Shown piece after piece: positions 36,432-50,157 of a stretch of 64,000 nt of DNA (the first letter of the stretch is position 1; each line of letters opens with the position of its first letter). The DNA is from Macrotrachela quadricornifera (lineage: Eukaryota; Rotifera; Eurotatoria; Philodinida; Philodinidae), in assembly GCA_022393335.1 (NCBI GenBank), contig JAJEKB010001448.1, positions 1,029,011 through 1,093,010 on the forward strand, read 5' to 3'. Under the pieces are notes generated by a model. The model saw only the letters and a list, made by a program, of their open reading frames with translations, did no database searches and was not told the origin of the DNA. Both the position numbers and the translations under genes were made by a program.

Positions 36432-38138
36432 TAAATCAACCAATTGAATTTTTTTGGATTGTTTTTTATTTGGCTTTATTCCAATTTTCGATTCTTCTAT
36501 TCACTTTCTTTTTTTTTCTTCTTTGTTCGCAGTAAATTAATAATATTTAATTGTCAAAATTAACATAGATGGGAGTCATATCCTTTATTTTAAAAATAAA
36601 TAAAATTATAATTCATTTGTTTTTAGTTTTAGTTTTTTTAAATAAATTATAAAATAATAAAATTTTGTTGATTTTTTAATATTGTATATAAATCAAATAA
36701 GATACTAGCGACATCATATATTCTATTGTAACATATATTTTACTTTTTATATTTAATGCAAAAAAAAGAGTTTCTTAAGTTAAATTTAAAGTAATTTATA
36801 TTATATTTATTAAAATGTATGAGAAATATTTAAGAAAAATAATTATTATACAAGTCTATTTTTAAGAATAATGATAGTTTTTTTTCCAATGATAGTACTC
36901 ACCTTCGTTTGATTAGTTTGTCTTTTTATGTATCAAGTATGTTTAATGACACGGTAAGTGTGTTTAGCATTGATAGTTTATGGCTTTTTTCTTGTTTCTT
37001 TCGTATTCATCATTCAATTTTATAAGTTTGAAATATTGTTTTATCGACATAAAATTTACAAGATTGTTAAATATTTTTTTTTGATTTACTCATTAGTTCT
37101 TTTTGTTTATTTATTCATAATATGATTGTGCTTTTTTTTCTCTTTCTGTTCTTTTTGCGAGATTAAATATTCATTCTCATGTGTATTTGTAATAGATCAA
37201 TATTTATATAGAATACAGTGGATAAGTAGTGAAAATTACAATGAACAAGAGTCGAGTAATGTCAATGTAATGTTACAAGACGAAACGAAAATTCTATTGT
37301 ATAGAATGAAAAATCAATAATCAGGATGGATAGAAAAGGAAAACAAAATTTATGGTCAATAAAATAAATGAACAGTAGATTATATTAAACGGTAAATATA
37401 AAAAACGAAATGTATTATACTCAGAGTGAAACGAAGCCATCGGATTCTATCGGAAGTAATGGAAAAATCAATAGCTTGAACTCCAATATCAAATTCCAAT
37501 GAATACGAATAAGTTCTGAATGGATTCATATCAGATTCTGACGAAATCCAAGCTACTTGATTTTTAATCCGGATTTATGACTTTTCGTCTCCACAAACAG
37601 GACGTAAGAAGCGATTAATAAGACAAACAAAGGTGATCAAACAATTATAGAGAACAGCAATGATTTAACTTTCATTTCCTTTTTTTTTCTTATACTAAAT
37701 TAATCTTTATACGGATACAGTCATTTTTTTTTCAGTTACTAAAATCTGCATTTTTATGGATCCAATTTGAATTTTTTTACTGATACTTATATATAAAAAA
37801 ACTAACCGTTTAAGTCATAGTTACAGAAAAAGAAAAATACTAAGAAAGACGAGTACAAATACATTCATATAGACAATAAGGAACAGTTTGATGTTTTTAT
37901 CCTTTGATAATGATTAAAGTGAAGTTTATACAAAATAAAAAGGAAAAAATTATATTCTTTGTTTCAATTATATTAATTTATTTGAGAAAAGCTAAGTATG
38001 AATATAATCACAATGAATCAATGATTATAAAATGGATTATTTTTATATCACATTATTTGAAGAAAATTTTTTCTTTTTTACAACAAATTTTGTATTTCTA
38101 TTATTTGATTAAACGAGGAAACATTCCATGTGTCGAAA
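36432..38138. other. intergenic region between PPP4R1 and the GT31 pair
   Basis: Probably contains the PPP4R1 promoter near its left side. AT-rich. Frames such as 37126-37320 and 37904-38152 have no recognisable domain, and the latter runs into the inverted-repeat element. Confidence 0.35.
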
Positions 38139-38587
38139 CATTTTTGAGTTAGGACTTAGTGCATCTCGTAGATCTCAGTGAAATATATTTACTGTCCGAT
38201 CCATAGCTTGTTTTTAGCCAGATATCGAGATTTTAGTAAATTTTTTCTGTAAGACTCTACTTTTCCATATTTTCGAATTTGGACATGAAACTTTCTCCAC
38301 GTAAAGACTCCAGCTAGACTAGTTTCCAAAAAAAGTTTTAGACAGCACATATGTATAGCATCGATTTTTTGAAATCGTTATATCTGAAAGAGACTGTCGA
38401 AAAGTTTTGAATTTTTTTTGCAAGCTAGATTAGTTAAGGCTTTTATGTGGAAGAAGTAGGATCCTATACAAAAAAATTCACTAAAAGCTTGATATCTTGC
38501 AAGGAGAAATCCATGCACTCGAACTCTTTTTGTGATAAACATAGATCACAGAGACTACGAGATGTATAAAGTCCTAACTCAAAAATG
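38139..38587. mobile_element. foldback MITE upstream of GT31 copy A
   Basis: The ends CATTTTTGAGTTAGGACTT and AAGTCCTAACTCAAAAATG are perfect inverted copies. Weaker inverted similarity continues inward for about 200 bp per arm (CATCTCGTAG...TCTC, then a segment containing CTAGCT and a T-rich run). It ends only 82 bp before the GT31 copy A start codon, so it may carry or displace promoter elements. No coding capacity. Confidence 0.75.
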
Positions 38588-38669
38588 CTCCAACATCTGA
38601 GGAATATATTAAAGCATAATCAAATTAATAAACTGTAATTTTATATTGTAGACATCGATTTACAAATAA

Positions 38670-41600
38670 ATGTATAAAAATGTTCATCACAATATAAGTT
38701 TTTATAAACAACGTAATAGATTATTAATATGTATTGCAGTATGTCTTCTCATAGGAATTTATTTAACACTAAAATCTATTAAAAAACCATTAATAAATCC
38801 ACCATCATATATATATTTATGTCCACAATTATCATCTTCATCAAAAGGTTATTTTCGTGTTGAATTTACAAAAAATTTTTCTTTAAATTATTCATTAATA
38901 TGTAAATCAAATGATATTTTACTTATTTATATACTTTCAACAGCAAAAAATTTTGAAAGACGACAATATATTCGTCAAACATGGGCAAATAAAGATTATT
39001 CTGAACAATTGAATCAAATCTGTTTTATATTTATTGTTGGTCTGCCAGAATATTCAAATTTAACTTCTAATAATAATATTAGCGATGAAGCTTTGACTTA
39101 CAGAGATATTGTTCAATTAAATATAATTGAAACATACAAGAATATAATTTATAAAGAAGTTGGTGCACTTAAATGGTCTTATCTGTATGCACCGAAAATT
39201 CCATTTCTATTTAAAACAGATGATGATCTTATTATTGATACATTATTATTAAGTGATATTGTCAAATTTTTTATCCATAATCATACAGATCATAGTCTTT
39301 ATATTCAACAAAATAGGGATATGTTAGAATTTGTTGAAGAAATGCATCTTGTTGATAAATATACAATATTTAAAGGAACTGATTTTGGAGGATTAGATAC
39401 TCTTCGAAGTGGAAGATTTGGAATACATGAATTAGCTTGGAATCATGATCTTTTACCTCCTTATTGTAGGTATGTATGATGATTTATATTTTTGTAAATT
39501 TTATTATATTTTAATATTCTCATAAACTTTATTAGAAATCATATTATTAACTAATATAATTGAAAATGTAAGAAATGTATCACTAAACTAATGAGAATAA
39601 AGATAATAATCATTACAAATAACTATTGTCCCTTAACATTTACAGTAAAACCTCTCTATAATGAACACCAACGGGACCTTGTAAAAAGCGTTCATTATGG
39701 GAGGTGTTCATTATATAGAGGTTTTGTATCCGATGGTCTCTTACATGTGCGGAAGTCATAATGAACACGACAGAGTAATGTCTATGAATTGTCTGTGCTA
39801 CAGCTCAACTAGTGAACACGAAGTAAAGCAAGTATTCCATCTCCCTACCATACACATCTGCTCAATTCTTATAAAAAATAATTGTTGTCCATCGTCTAAT
39901 TAGTCACCTTCGATCGAATGAATTCATGAGCGAGTTTCAGATCCAGCCTAGAGATGAAACAATAACATCGTGAGCGTTCATTAATAACAGAAAGATGAAG
40001 TCATCGAACCATTGCTAGTATCTCGGTGACATTCAGTGGAGCTTCAGTGAGTTTATCGTTCACTACCTTGTTTCTACTATCGATATGCTGCCTGTTGCAT
40101 TGACGATCGGCAAGGATTCGATTGTCCTGAGCAATAGATTCTCATCGCTTTTCTTGTTTTCGATACACAACCGCTTTCTTAGATTCAAAGCATCATGAAT
40201 AAATCGAAATAGCCCAATTTCACCAGATTTTCGAGTCCTTTTTCTCTTCTTTTCCGAGAAAAAAATGTGTATTTTGTCGCATTTTTGTTCATTTTGTAGA
40301 GGTTTTCTTTGTCAGAGGGGCCTCAAAAAGTGTTCAGTGTTGAGAGTTAGGAGGTGTTCATTATGTAGAGGTTCAATTACAGCAAAAATCAGTCGGGGGG
40401 ACCAAGAAACCTGTTTAAACAGGAGGTGTTCATTAATGGAGGTTTTACTGTATATAAAAAAGTTCTTTTTTATCTTCCAACATTGTCACACACTCAGAAG
40501 GAAAAGGAAAAACATTGGAGATAAAGCAAAAAACAATGAATCTAAGAGTTTACCTAAACAAACATGTGAGTGGTAATACTTCAATCATATATCTTGATGA
40601 TTATTTCTTTTTCATATGAGGGGACTACAGTAATCGGCTCTTTACGAACATTCAAATTCTGAATATCTTATTTTATACTATGATGTAACGTACTTCTGAC
40701 GTTTAACTGACCTATTATAAGTTTCACTGAACAGAATAAAATAAATTATTCAGTAAACTTATCTTTTATATGAAAATTTTAACGTTAGAAATCAGGTTGG
40801 TTGAATCATATAAAATTATTGCTTACCTATACATCAAAATCAGCTAATTTTTTGTTGAATATATATTTCCTGATTGTTACCTTTCTTACTTTAAAATCAT
40901 TTTTCTAATAAATAATGTCATTTTTTTTGTTTCCAATCATATCTCAATGAATAAGAATATCAATATCCTTTGCATAAAGAAATTGAATCGAAAGAAAAAA
41001 AGTTAAAATGACTTCAAATTAAGTTTATTAATGAGAATGATTAATAAAATAAATAATTTATTTTAAATTGTAGTGGATTTGGATTTATATTTTCATCATT
41101 TATTCGTGATCGTCTTTATCGAGCATCTCTTTGTTATGGTAAATATCTTCTTACGAGGGAACCTTCCCAAGTGACACCCTCCGTTTGGGCTCATATTTTG
41201 CCTATAGGTAGGACTCATAGCATAGATAAGAACCCTAAAATGGTTCGTGCTCAAAGCCTGTTCTTGTTGAGATACTGCGTTTTTAAGATATTGGAATAAC
41301 TCACTGCCGTGGTCTCCCCCTCAGGGACATCAAAAAAACTCATTTTCGAATTTCAACTTGAAACTTTGTTTAGAGAGAGGTCTCAATGAGAGTCGTTTAT
41401 TGTGAAAGTTTCAGGCCTATTCCTTGTTCCTATCTTAAGATACGGCTTTTGTAACCTATTATCATTGGTAGGAGCAAGTTTTGATGTTCTTATTTGCTAT
41501 TAAAAGCATTCAGGAAAACTGAAACTTTCACAATAAACGACTCTCATTGAGACCTCTCTCTATACAAAGTTTCAAGTTGAAATTCCAAAATGAGTTTTTT

Positions 41601-42336
41601 TTATGTCCCTGAGGAGGAGACCACGGCAGTGAGTTATTCCAATATCTTAAAAACGCAGTATCTCAACAACAACAGGCTATGGGGACAAACCCTTTTAGGG
41701 TTCTTATCTATGCTATGAGTCCTACCTATAGGCAAAATATGAGTCCAAACGGAGGGTGTCACTTGAGGAGGTTCCCTCGTTAGTTTTATAATAAAAAGTA
41801 AAATTGAATTTATTTCAATTTTAGCAACTGAATATGTTCCATTAGTTGGTGATGTTTTTGTATCAGGTTTTCTTGCTGGCGCAGCATCAGTTCGTTGTTC
41901 TGAATGGTCTATGATAAATGTCCAGACAGATGAGAATTGTGGATTACTATTTCGACAACACTCTCGTTTACTTGTTTGTTCAACACAAATACATATGGGA
42001 CAAGAAAATTATTCGGATTTTGAAGTAGCATGGCAAGCTATTCTTAGTCGACATCCAACTACTATTAACAAGACATCAACATCAACAACAACAACGTCAA
42101 CAACAACAACAACAACAACAACTACTTCAACAACAGCAGGTACAACAACAACAACAACTGTTATAATAACGAATAACACTGCTTTGTCAAATTCAACAAA
42201 CATAACTGTTGTAGAATCAATTAAAAATTTAACTAAAAATGAAGAAATATTTAAACTCAATGAAGATAGAAAAATTCAACCAATACCATTTGTCAATTCT
42301 TCTAATGAAACAGTTCCAATAGAAATAAAACCTTAA
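38670..42336 (+). CDS. GT31 (beta-1,3-galactosyltransferase-type) glycosyltransferase, copy A
   Basis: Three exons, 38670-39469, 41074-41138 and 41825-42336, give 458 aa. Type II Golgi membrane architecture: short basic cytoplasmic end, transmembrane anchor at about 19-36 and a luminal catalytic domain. GT31 signatures are RRQYIRQTWA (97-106), FIFIVGLPE, the metal-binding DDD in FKTDDDLIIDT (184-186), and VGDVFVSGFLAG, the counterpart of the EDVYVG region. It probably transfers galactose or N-acetylhexosamine from a UDP-sugar onto glycoprotein or glycolipid acceptors. N-glycosylation sequons (NFS, NYS) occur in the stem. After the catalytic domain comes a threonine-rich, mucin-like tract encoded by ACA/ACT repeats, unusual for GT31. 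Intron 1 holds a pogo-like MITE and intron 2 a Harbinger-like MITE. Tandem paralogue of the gene at 47415-50353, same strand. Confidence 0.85.
39643..40450. mobile_element. pogo/Tigger-like MITE in GT31-A intron 1
   Basis: Flanked by TA on both sides (39641-39642 and 40451-40452). The ends CAGTAAAACCTC and GAGGTTTTACTG continue into AATGAACACC / GGTGTTCATT, the classic form of pogo-type termini. Extra subterminal copies of GGAGGTGTTCATTAT occur near both ends (39,698 and 40,350). It is 808 bp without a usable transposase. No counterpart is present in the matching intron of the paralogue. Confidence 0.88.
41154..41779. mobile_element. PIF/Harbinger-like foldback MITE in GT31-A intron 2
   Basis: Flanked by TTA duplications (41151-41153 and 41780-41782). 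The paralogous intron at about 49,800-49,815 has a single TTA with no insert, giving a clean empty site. The ends CGAGGGAACC and GGTTCCCTCG start arms of about 280 bp that are nearly perfect reverse complements (for example CTATAGGTAGGACTCATAG and CTATGAGTCCTACCTATAG). The 3-bp TTA duplication points to PIF/Harbinger-type transposition. It is 626 bp with no coding capacity. Confidence 0.88.
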
Positions 42337-43949
42337 ATTTTCTGCATAAGAGTCAAGTTAATATAAATACAATAAGAAAGATCGAGAGAAGCAATCCAGA
42401 AATATAACAATAGATATTCAATAAAAAAAGAAAGGAACTATACTCCTTTGGTTTCAAATTCAGATTAAAATTTTGATTTCTTCTACTTTTAATATTTTTT
42501 GACCTTTTCTACTTTTCGTATGCAATAAAAAATATTTATTATATATTATGCCTATGCCCATGTAAAGGTGGCAACATACTTTTAGTATTTTAATATTTTT
42601 TTAATATCGTTGTTATGTGTTTCTAATCTCTTTCGTGATTGATTATTTATTTATGGAAAGTAGCTATCATTTACCAATAGTGATTTAACTGATTGTTATT
42701 AATTGCTTTATTATAATAAAAACGGACAATGATTTTGGCAATGATAGTAGTAAATATCGTTATGGTGAACTGATCACAAAGGAGTATCGGATGCAATAGT
42801 CAGAAAAATGATTGCACATGGGCATACATATTGTAATATGCTTATTAATGAGGATTCTCTGTTAGAAGAATCTATCGATTATATAAAGAATGTGAAAGAT
42901 TACAAAAGAGTCTACAAAAAAGAAAAAGATGATAATGATGATAATAAGAAAACAGTCTTTCTAGACTTAGTGATCAGAATGCTTGATAGATGTTGAGATG
43001 CTACTTTTCTGTATGAATCAGATTTCATCTATATAAAATATATGAACTTAAAAAATGAATGTCACACTTTTTTCTCATATATCTTCTTTTAATCTTTTTC
43101 ATAAGTTAAGGCCAATGATCTGTTACTAATATTATATCATTATATAGCTTATATTGTCCTCTTGCATATACCTAAGTATAATGATAAAATAATGAAAAAA
43201 TCGTTTCAAAAAAAGTAATTAAATAAATTCTTCCTTAATCCGAATTTGAGACCAAAGGACTATGATTCCATTTAAAAAACTACTTTATTAAATTTCAAAA
43301 AGTTTTCTGCTTTGAGAGAAAAGCTAAATTAAGAAAAGAGTAACTTTTCGCGGTAAAAATACTCATTCAGCGAATACAACTTGTCAGTATGAATATTAGA
43401 GAAATTTGATGTGCATAGACTCCTTTTGTATTCTGATGAGTGTTCGAACAAGGATTTTTTTGGAGATTTACTAATAAGTGAATATATGAATATGAGTATA
43501 CTGCATGATCGAGAGAATCACAATCATATGAGATTAGGATTTTTTTCGTTGTCTCGATCGTAATATTATTATTTAAAGTTCCAATTAAACAGTAATATAA
43601 AGTAACTGAATACTTTTTTTATATGAATATAAGCTTGAAAGAAAAAAGTGAAAGTGTCCATTAATTTTACTGTCTAACTACCGTCTTCGACTTCATATTG
43701 TAAAATTAATTATAATTTAAAATTTCTACGTCGTCAAAATATTTCCACACTAGTATAAATATGAAAAAATATTATATTTTTGGTATAATTCTATATTCTA
43801 TTTGACTGTTTTCAATGGAGCATGCTATAAAGATGATACAACCGAATGCAGAAGAATGATTCATATGTTTCACAATTAGAAATATGCAGAATCAATATAT
43901 AAGATTTTACTGAGACTGGAGTGTGGATTACGAGAAAAAGAAGTAGCTC
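42337..43949. other. intergenic stretch
   Basis: AT-rich, no supported gene. A 62-codon frame at 42808-42996 is lysine/aspartate-rich without a recognised motif. Confidence 0.35.
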
Positions 43950-45184
43950 TAGTGGCGTAACCAGAAAAAAATTACAGGGGGGGGGGGCATTGCCCCTCTC
44001 AGAGTTTTTGCGACGGATGAAAAAGTTTTTTTGTGCCCAGAGATGTCCAAACGTTTTTCGCATCAGAACACAGGCTAATTTTTCCAATATCGAAAAGCCA
44101 AAAAATCTTGCTGTTTCTAATTGAATTTCATGCAAAGATTTTGGCGTTCGAGAACTCTATAAATTATCAAAGAATTGCATAGATTTTTCGCGAGGCGAAA
44201 GCTTTTGCAGGATTTAGAAAAAATTTCTACTTTTTTTGTAAGGATTCGCAAATATACAAAGATCTTCTAAAAGCATCAATTTTTTGAATAAAACAAACAT
44301 AGTATTCAATACTTTCGTTACTATCGGCTTTGCCAAGATTTTTGACCAAAATAGCAGTTTTGTTTGGCATTTCCTCACTAATTCTGGTGTTTAGAAGAGA
44401 TATCTGTGAAGAATATGTGAAAATGTTAATGAAAACTGCTGTTTTGCTTGAAAATTTCGTCAAAACAGACTCGGACAAAGAAAGATCAGCTGTTTGTTCT
44501 ATTCGTTCATAAAACTCGTGCTTTTTCAAAATTTCTGCGTGTCTGATTTTCAGAAAGAACATCGTCATAAAAAGCTTAGAAAATTCCTCAATAATCATGC
44601 TGCCGAAGGAGGTCAAGCTGAGAATGATTTTTTAGAAATAGCGCTTTTCAGCAGGAAAAAAGACTTTGACAACCAGTTCAGACAAATTTTTCAGCTAGAA
44701 ATAGCCATCCTTGATATCTCTCAACATCACTTTTCTAAAAAAAAAGTTGTGCTTTGAAAAAATGCCAAAAACTTTGAGAAACTCAGAAATATCAAAGATA
44801 TTTATTTTACAAAGATGACCAAGTTGTTTATCGACTACTCATAATAAAATGCAAATTTTCTTCAGCCGATACGACAGTTTTCTTTGAAAAATGACCATTT
44901 TCGCTGCACAGAAGGTTTTGAGCTTGCCACAGTCCTATAAAACTCTCAAAAACTGATCCTATGAATCACTAGTCTCAGCATTTTTGCCGCCGAAGGCGGC
45001 CACGCTCGTGATGGTTGTAGAAAACTGAAGTTTCTAATTTCTCCGATGTATAAAGACACATTTTCTTCAAGGCCACCACTATAACATCTTATGATGTAAA
45101 CGTAGAAGCGTCCGCTCATTTCGTATCAAAAATTTTACAGGGGGGGCATTGCACCCCCGTACCCCCCTGGTGGTTACGCCACTA
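43950..45184. mobile_element. non-autonomous hAT element, family TAGTGGCGTAAC, copy 1
   Basis: The 8-bp target duplication AGTAGCTC lies at 43942-43949 and 45185-45192. Terminal repeats are TAGTGGCGTAACCA and TGGTTACGCCACTA. Subterminal G-runs (GGGGGGGGGCATTGCCCC on the left, GGGGGGCATTGCACCCCC on the right) are also related. It is 1,235 bp; internal frames of 87-129 codons have no hAT dimerisation or RNase H motif. Shares termini with the element at 58858-59632. Confidence 0.88.
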
Positions 45185-45192
45185 AGTAGCTC

Positions 45193-47414
45193 TAATCGAA
45201 ACTAAAGACTGTGGTTATGTCATTTATATTTTTTAGCGAGTTATCCTAAAAACCATATCAATCGAGACAATATTTAGATAAACTAACCAAGAAAAATGAC
45301 ATTCAACAACTGCATACTTGAAAAAGATAAGTATTCAAGAATTGTTTTAAATTTAATACGAATGAAGTCTAAAATACGTTTCTCGAAACTGGGATCAAAA
45401 TTGAGACTAGTGATTCTTTAAACTTTGGTGAAGCACAAAAAATCTCGAGAAAAAAATTAATAAAGCATCGAAACGTGAAAATGTTAAAACGAAAGTGTAT
45501 TGAAATGAAAATCACTCTCATCCTCATTCTTGTTCATACATTTTAACCTGTACTCTCATTTTAGTTTTCAACATTTGTTTCGACAATATATTGGCTTGTT
45601 GGGCCAGCATTCAAAAAGCTAAATTACAGGAACTAAGACTACTAGAAAAGGGTTTATCAAGATCGCGAGTAGACCATATTTACTGAGACTCTTAAAATGA
45701 AAAAAAAGCTTGACTCACTAATCTCTACTTTTAAAACAGTGTAATATTCATGATCATGATCAAAAATATCAGTCACAGAGGTCACTATGTAATAGATGAT
45801 GATTCATAATTTTATCATAACCAAGTCGTCCAGATATCATCAAATTCTATTTGAGTTCCAAGAAGAGATTGTACATCGACAGTAGTGCAACCAGTTATTT
45901 AGTATTATTTATGAATCAATTGATCCTGTAGTGATTCATTATACGAAACTGGAGTAAACTATCAATTATCAATATTACACCGACAATTGTTTGATGCTTC
46001 TCATCAACACCATCAAGAAGCAAACATTCTCATATAGTGTACAAGATATTGAATTGCATCACAATTATAGAAGATCACATATTCATAAACATTTGCTCTA
46101 ACATTACTACATTTTGTATATCGTAATATGTATGGTCGATTATGTATTGAAGAAGAAAAAAAAGGAGAAAAAAAGAACAAAGAATAGCACGAAGACGATA
46201 CATGTCAAAAACAAAATATGACTTAGTACAATAAGTCTATATTATAATGAAAAAAATTTTTTCGAATATTTATTATTACGATATTAGTCGAAATATGATC
46301 AAATAGTATAAAAACAAATAGAGCACTATTTTCTGTATTAGATTATATAGAGAAAATGTTTCTTAAACTGTTTTATAAGAAATTAAAATATCAGAATATT
46401 TATTGAAAGCCATTTCCTGAATTTGATTTATTCTTGTTGTTAAATAAATTAAAATTTAAATATTAATGCAAATGAAATTAATCTGAAATATTAAGTATTG
46501 ACAATCGAATATTTTTATAGTTATTTAAAACAAATGCTGATGAGATTACAATATATATTTATTATTTTCTATATAAATATTTCATTTAGTTTAAATGTAT
46601 ATTATTTACATCAAGAATTATTTTTATGAACAATACATGCTTAATAAATATATAACTAAAGATACGTTGACACGCTTTATACAAAACATTAATAATGATA
46701 ACGAAAAAAAAAGCAAAATAATGAATAACTATAATTTTTTTCATGGATCAATGCAAATCGATATTAATTGAATGACATTCTTTTTCGATCACATTTTTTT
46801 TCGTTCTTTGACCAGGTTTTTTTATATGAAACATGGTGACAATATGGTAAGTGATGAGCACATGTTTGTCATTAACGTTCTATGATTTACTCTTCAGATT
46901 TGTGTTTTTTATATATGTATGTATTTATGATTTGTCTTTTATAAGTTTCAATAAACGAAAAAACTATGTTTTATATAAAATTCAGAGAAAATTGTTAAGT
47001 TAGAAAATATTTATAAAAATAATCTTAAGCAAGATACTCGGTTAAGTATTTTAATAGAATATAAGAGATCTAACTGTCGTTTTTAATTTAAAATTCAGAC
47101 ACATTACCTATGTGCTTATCATAGATTTTTTTGAGACATTGTCCTATAAAAAAATGATGTTAAAAAATCTATATTATTTGTTTTCTCCTCCAACCATGTT
47201 TATTTTTTTTTATATTTATTTTTTTCTTATGAATAAAAGATTGATTAATTAAATAAATAAGAAGAGTTTAACTATACTCTTATATAAATTAATCAAATAT
47301 TCTATAGGTGACAAATTTTCTTCAGCTAAACAATTATAAATGTCCAATAAAGATAGATCTTTATAGAATAAAATATTTATTTTATATTATAGAGTTTAAT
47401 TTATGAATGAATAA
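45193..47414. other. intergenic stretch between the GT31 copies
   Basis: AT-rich, no supported gene or repeat. The GT31 copy B promoter should lie at its right end. Confidence 0.35.
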
Positions 47415-50122
47415 ATGCATAAAAATACTCGTCGTGGTTTACGTTTTTCTAATCATCGTAATGAATTAGCAATATGTATTGCAATTACTCTTACAATTGG
47501 AATTTATTTAACAATAAATTCTATTAAACAATTAGATAATGAAGTAAATAAAGATTTAATAAATCCACCATCATATATATATTTATGTCCACAATTATCA
47601 TCTTCATCAAAAGGTTATTTTCGTGTTGAATTTACAAAAAATTTTTCTTTAAATTATTCATTATTATGTAAATCAAATGATATTTTACTTATTTATATAC
47701 TTTCAACAGCAAAAAATTTTGAAAGACGACAATATATTCGTCAAACATGGGCAAATAAAGCTTATTCTGAACAATTAAATCAAATCTGTTTTATATTTAT
47801 TGTTGGTCTGCCAGAAAATGCTAATTCAACACATAATAATAATATTAGAGATGAAGCTTCAATTTATGGAGATATTGTTCAATTAAATATAATTGAAACA
47901 TATCAAAATATAATTTATAAAGAAGTTGGTGCACTTAAATGGTCTTATCTGTATGCATCAAAAATTCCATTTCTATTTAAAACAGATGATGATCTTATTA
48001 TTGATACATTATTATTAAGTGATATTGTCAAATTTTTTATCCATAATCATACAGATCATAGTCTTTATATTCAACAAAATAGAGATATGTTAGAATTTGT
48101 TAAACAAATGTATCTTGTTGATAAATATACAATATTTAAAGGAACTTATCTTGGAGGATTAAATACTTTTCGAAGTGGAAAATTTGGAGTACATGAATTA
48201 GCTTGGAATCATGATCGTTTACCTCCTTATTGTAGGTATGTATAATGATTTATATTTAAAATTTTCATTGTATTTAAATTACATCACGAATTATTCAAAT
48301 AGTTTATTGTATAAAAACTAATATAACAATCAGTAGCGAGTGATGAAGAAAGGAATAGTATTATGAATTATTTAGAATTGAATAGGAAGTTTTAGACTGA
48401 ATGAATCTATTGTTTTTAATGATATCCATCTACAATTCCTTCTATCGAACGGCTTAGTTGAACAAGTATGAAACTACTTAGATCTTAATAATATATAAAA
48501 AGATTGAATGAAAAATTGCTCATTAGTTCTATTTATCAATATTTGAATTCTGAATATTTTATTTTATGATATTCAGCGTTTCTGATGTTTTATTAATGTA
48601 TGATAGATTTCAAGGAAATGGATAAAATAAAATGTTCAATGAACTTAGTTTTTAAGAAAGAATTTGAACGATGGAAATTAGCTTCGTTTCACCGTATAGA
48701 ACTATCGCATACTAATACTTCAAAGATGACCTATCTCTTATTGGACAAACGTTCGAAATGCTTAGAGAGCAAGATGAGATCTTTGTAACCTGATTGCTGA
48801 ACATCATTGTTTTAACATTAAAAAGAATATTTCTCAGTTTGTGAAAGTTGAAGAATCGATAATACACTTCAGAGAATAATATTAGTTGGTATTCAAAGTT
48901 TTCTTGTGTAGATTTACATTCCAATAAATATGGAACAGATAAGAAATGAAATAAAATGATCATTGATTAACTGTTTTTTGTATTTCTTATTCTTACACCT
49001 TCGCCATATTGAAATCCAAAACTAACTTTTAGCAAGTGAATCTGATAATGATTATTTCCTACTATTTACTGTCAACTTTAATGATATATCAAAATCGTAC
49101 ATAACTTGTTCTGCCCATGATTTAACTTCATTTTCTTCCTTGACTAATACTCTCGAACAATCAAAGAAGTTTCTATCCCGATAGAATTCACGTTTCTCTT
49201 TTTGTTATGAAAACTGCAAATTACTATTATTCAGAAGTGATTTAAAGTACAATAATGCAATATGATACAATATGTCAATCTTGTTACTTTTAACCTTGAT
49301 AATAACAAAGATACAATCAGTATAGCCTAGCAATTTTGTAGTGCATTATTCCTGGTCCTATCTGACTCGGTCAAGTATGACAAATCATAGCAAGCGGCGT
49401 TTTTCTCTCTTATGGCTATTGTATGAATAGAGCATAGGACGAAAACAACATTTTGAAGACATCTTTGATATGCATCATCTAATTATAAGCTTGTTTAGTT
49501 TAGAATTATTCACAGACATCTAACTGTTGTAAAAATATTGTATTGTAAAATCCATTTTTCTAATAAATAATGTCATTTTTTTTGTTTCCAATCATATCTC
49601 AATGAGTAAGAACACCAATATATTTTGCATAAAGAAATTGAATCGAAAGAAAAAAAGTTCAAATAATTTCAAATTAAGTTTATTAATGAAAATGATTAAT
49701 AAAATAAATAATTTATTTTAAATTCCAGTGGATTTGGATTTATATTTTCATCATTTATTCGTGATCGTCTTTATCGAGCATCTCTTTGTTATGGTAAATA
49801 TCTTCTTAGTTTTATAATGAAAAGAAAAATTCGATTTATTTCAATTTTAGCAACTGAATATGTTCCATTAGTTGGTGATGTTTTTGTATCAGGTTTTCTT
49901 GCTGGTGCAGCATCAGTTCGTTGTTCTGGATGGTCTATGATAAATAGACAGACAGGTGAAGATTGTGGATTACTATTTCGACAACACTCTCGTTTACTTG
50001 TTTGTTCAACAAAATTACATATGGGACGACAAGGTTATTCAGACTTTGAAGCAGTATGGCAAGCTATTCTTAGTCGACATCCAACTACTGTTAACAAGAC
50101 ATCAACATCAACAACAACAACA

Positions 50123-50157
<35 letters not shown>

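Noticed and set aside
42009..42260. Valine-rich minus-strand frame opposite the GT31-A tail
   Set aside because: It is the reverse complement of ACA/ACT repeats (GTT/GTA codons); same artefact at 50035-50313.
43812..44757. Several 60-129-codon frames within and beside the hAT element at 43,950
   Set aside because: No conserved motif, overlapping on both strands, inside a transposon with matched termini.
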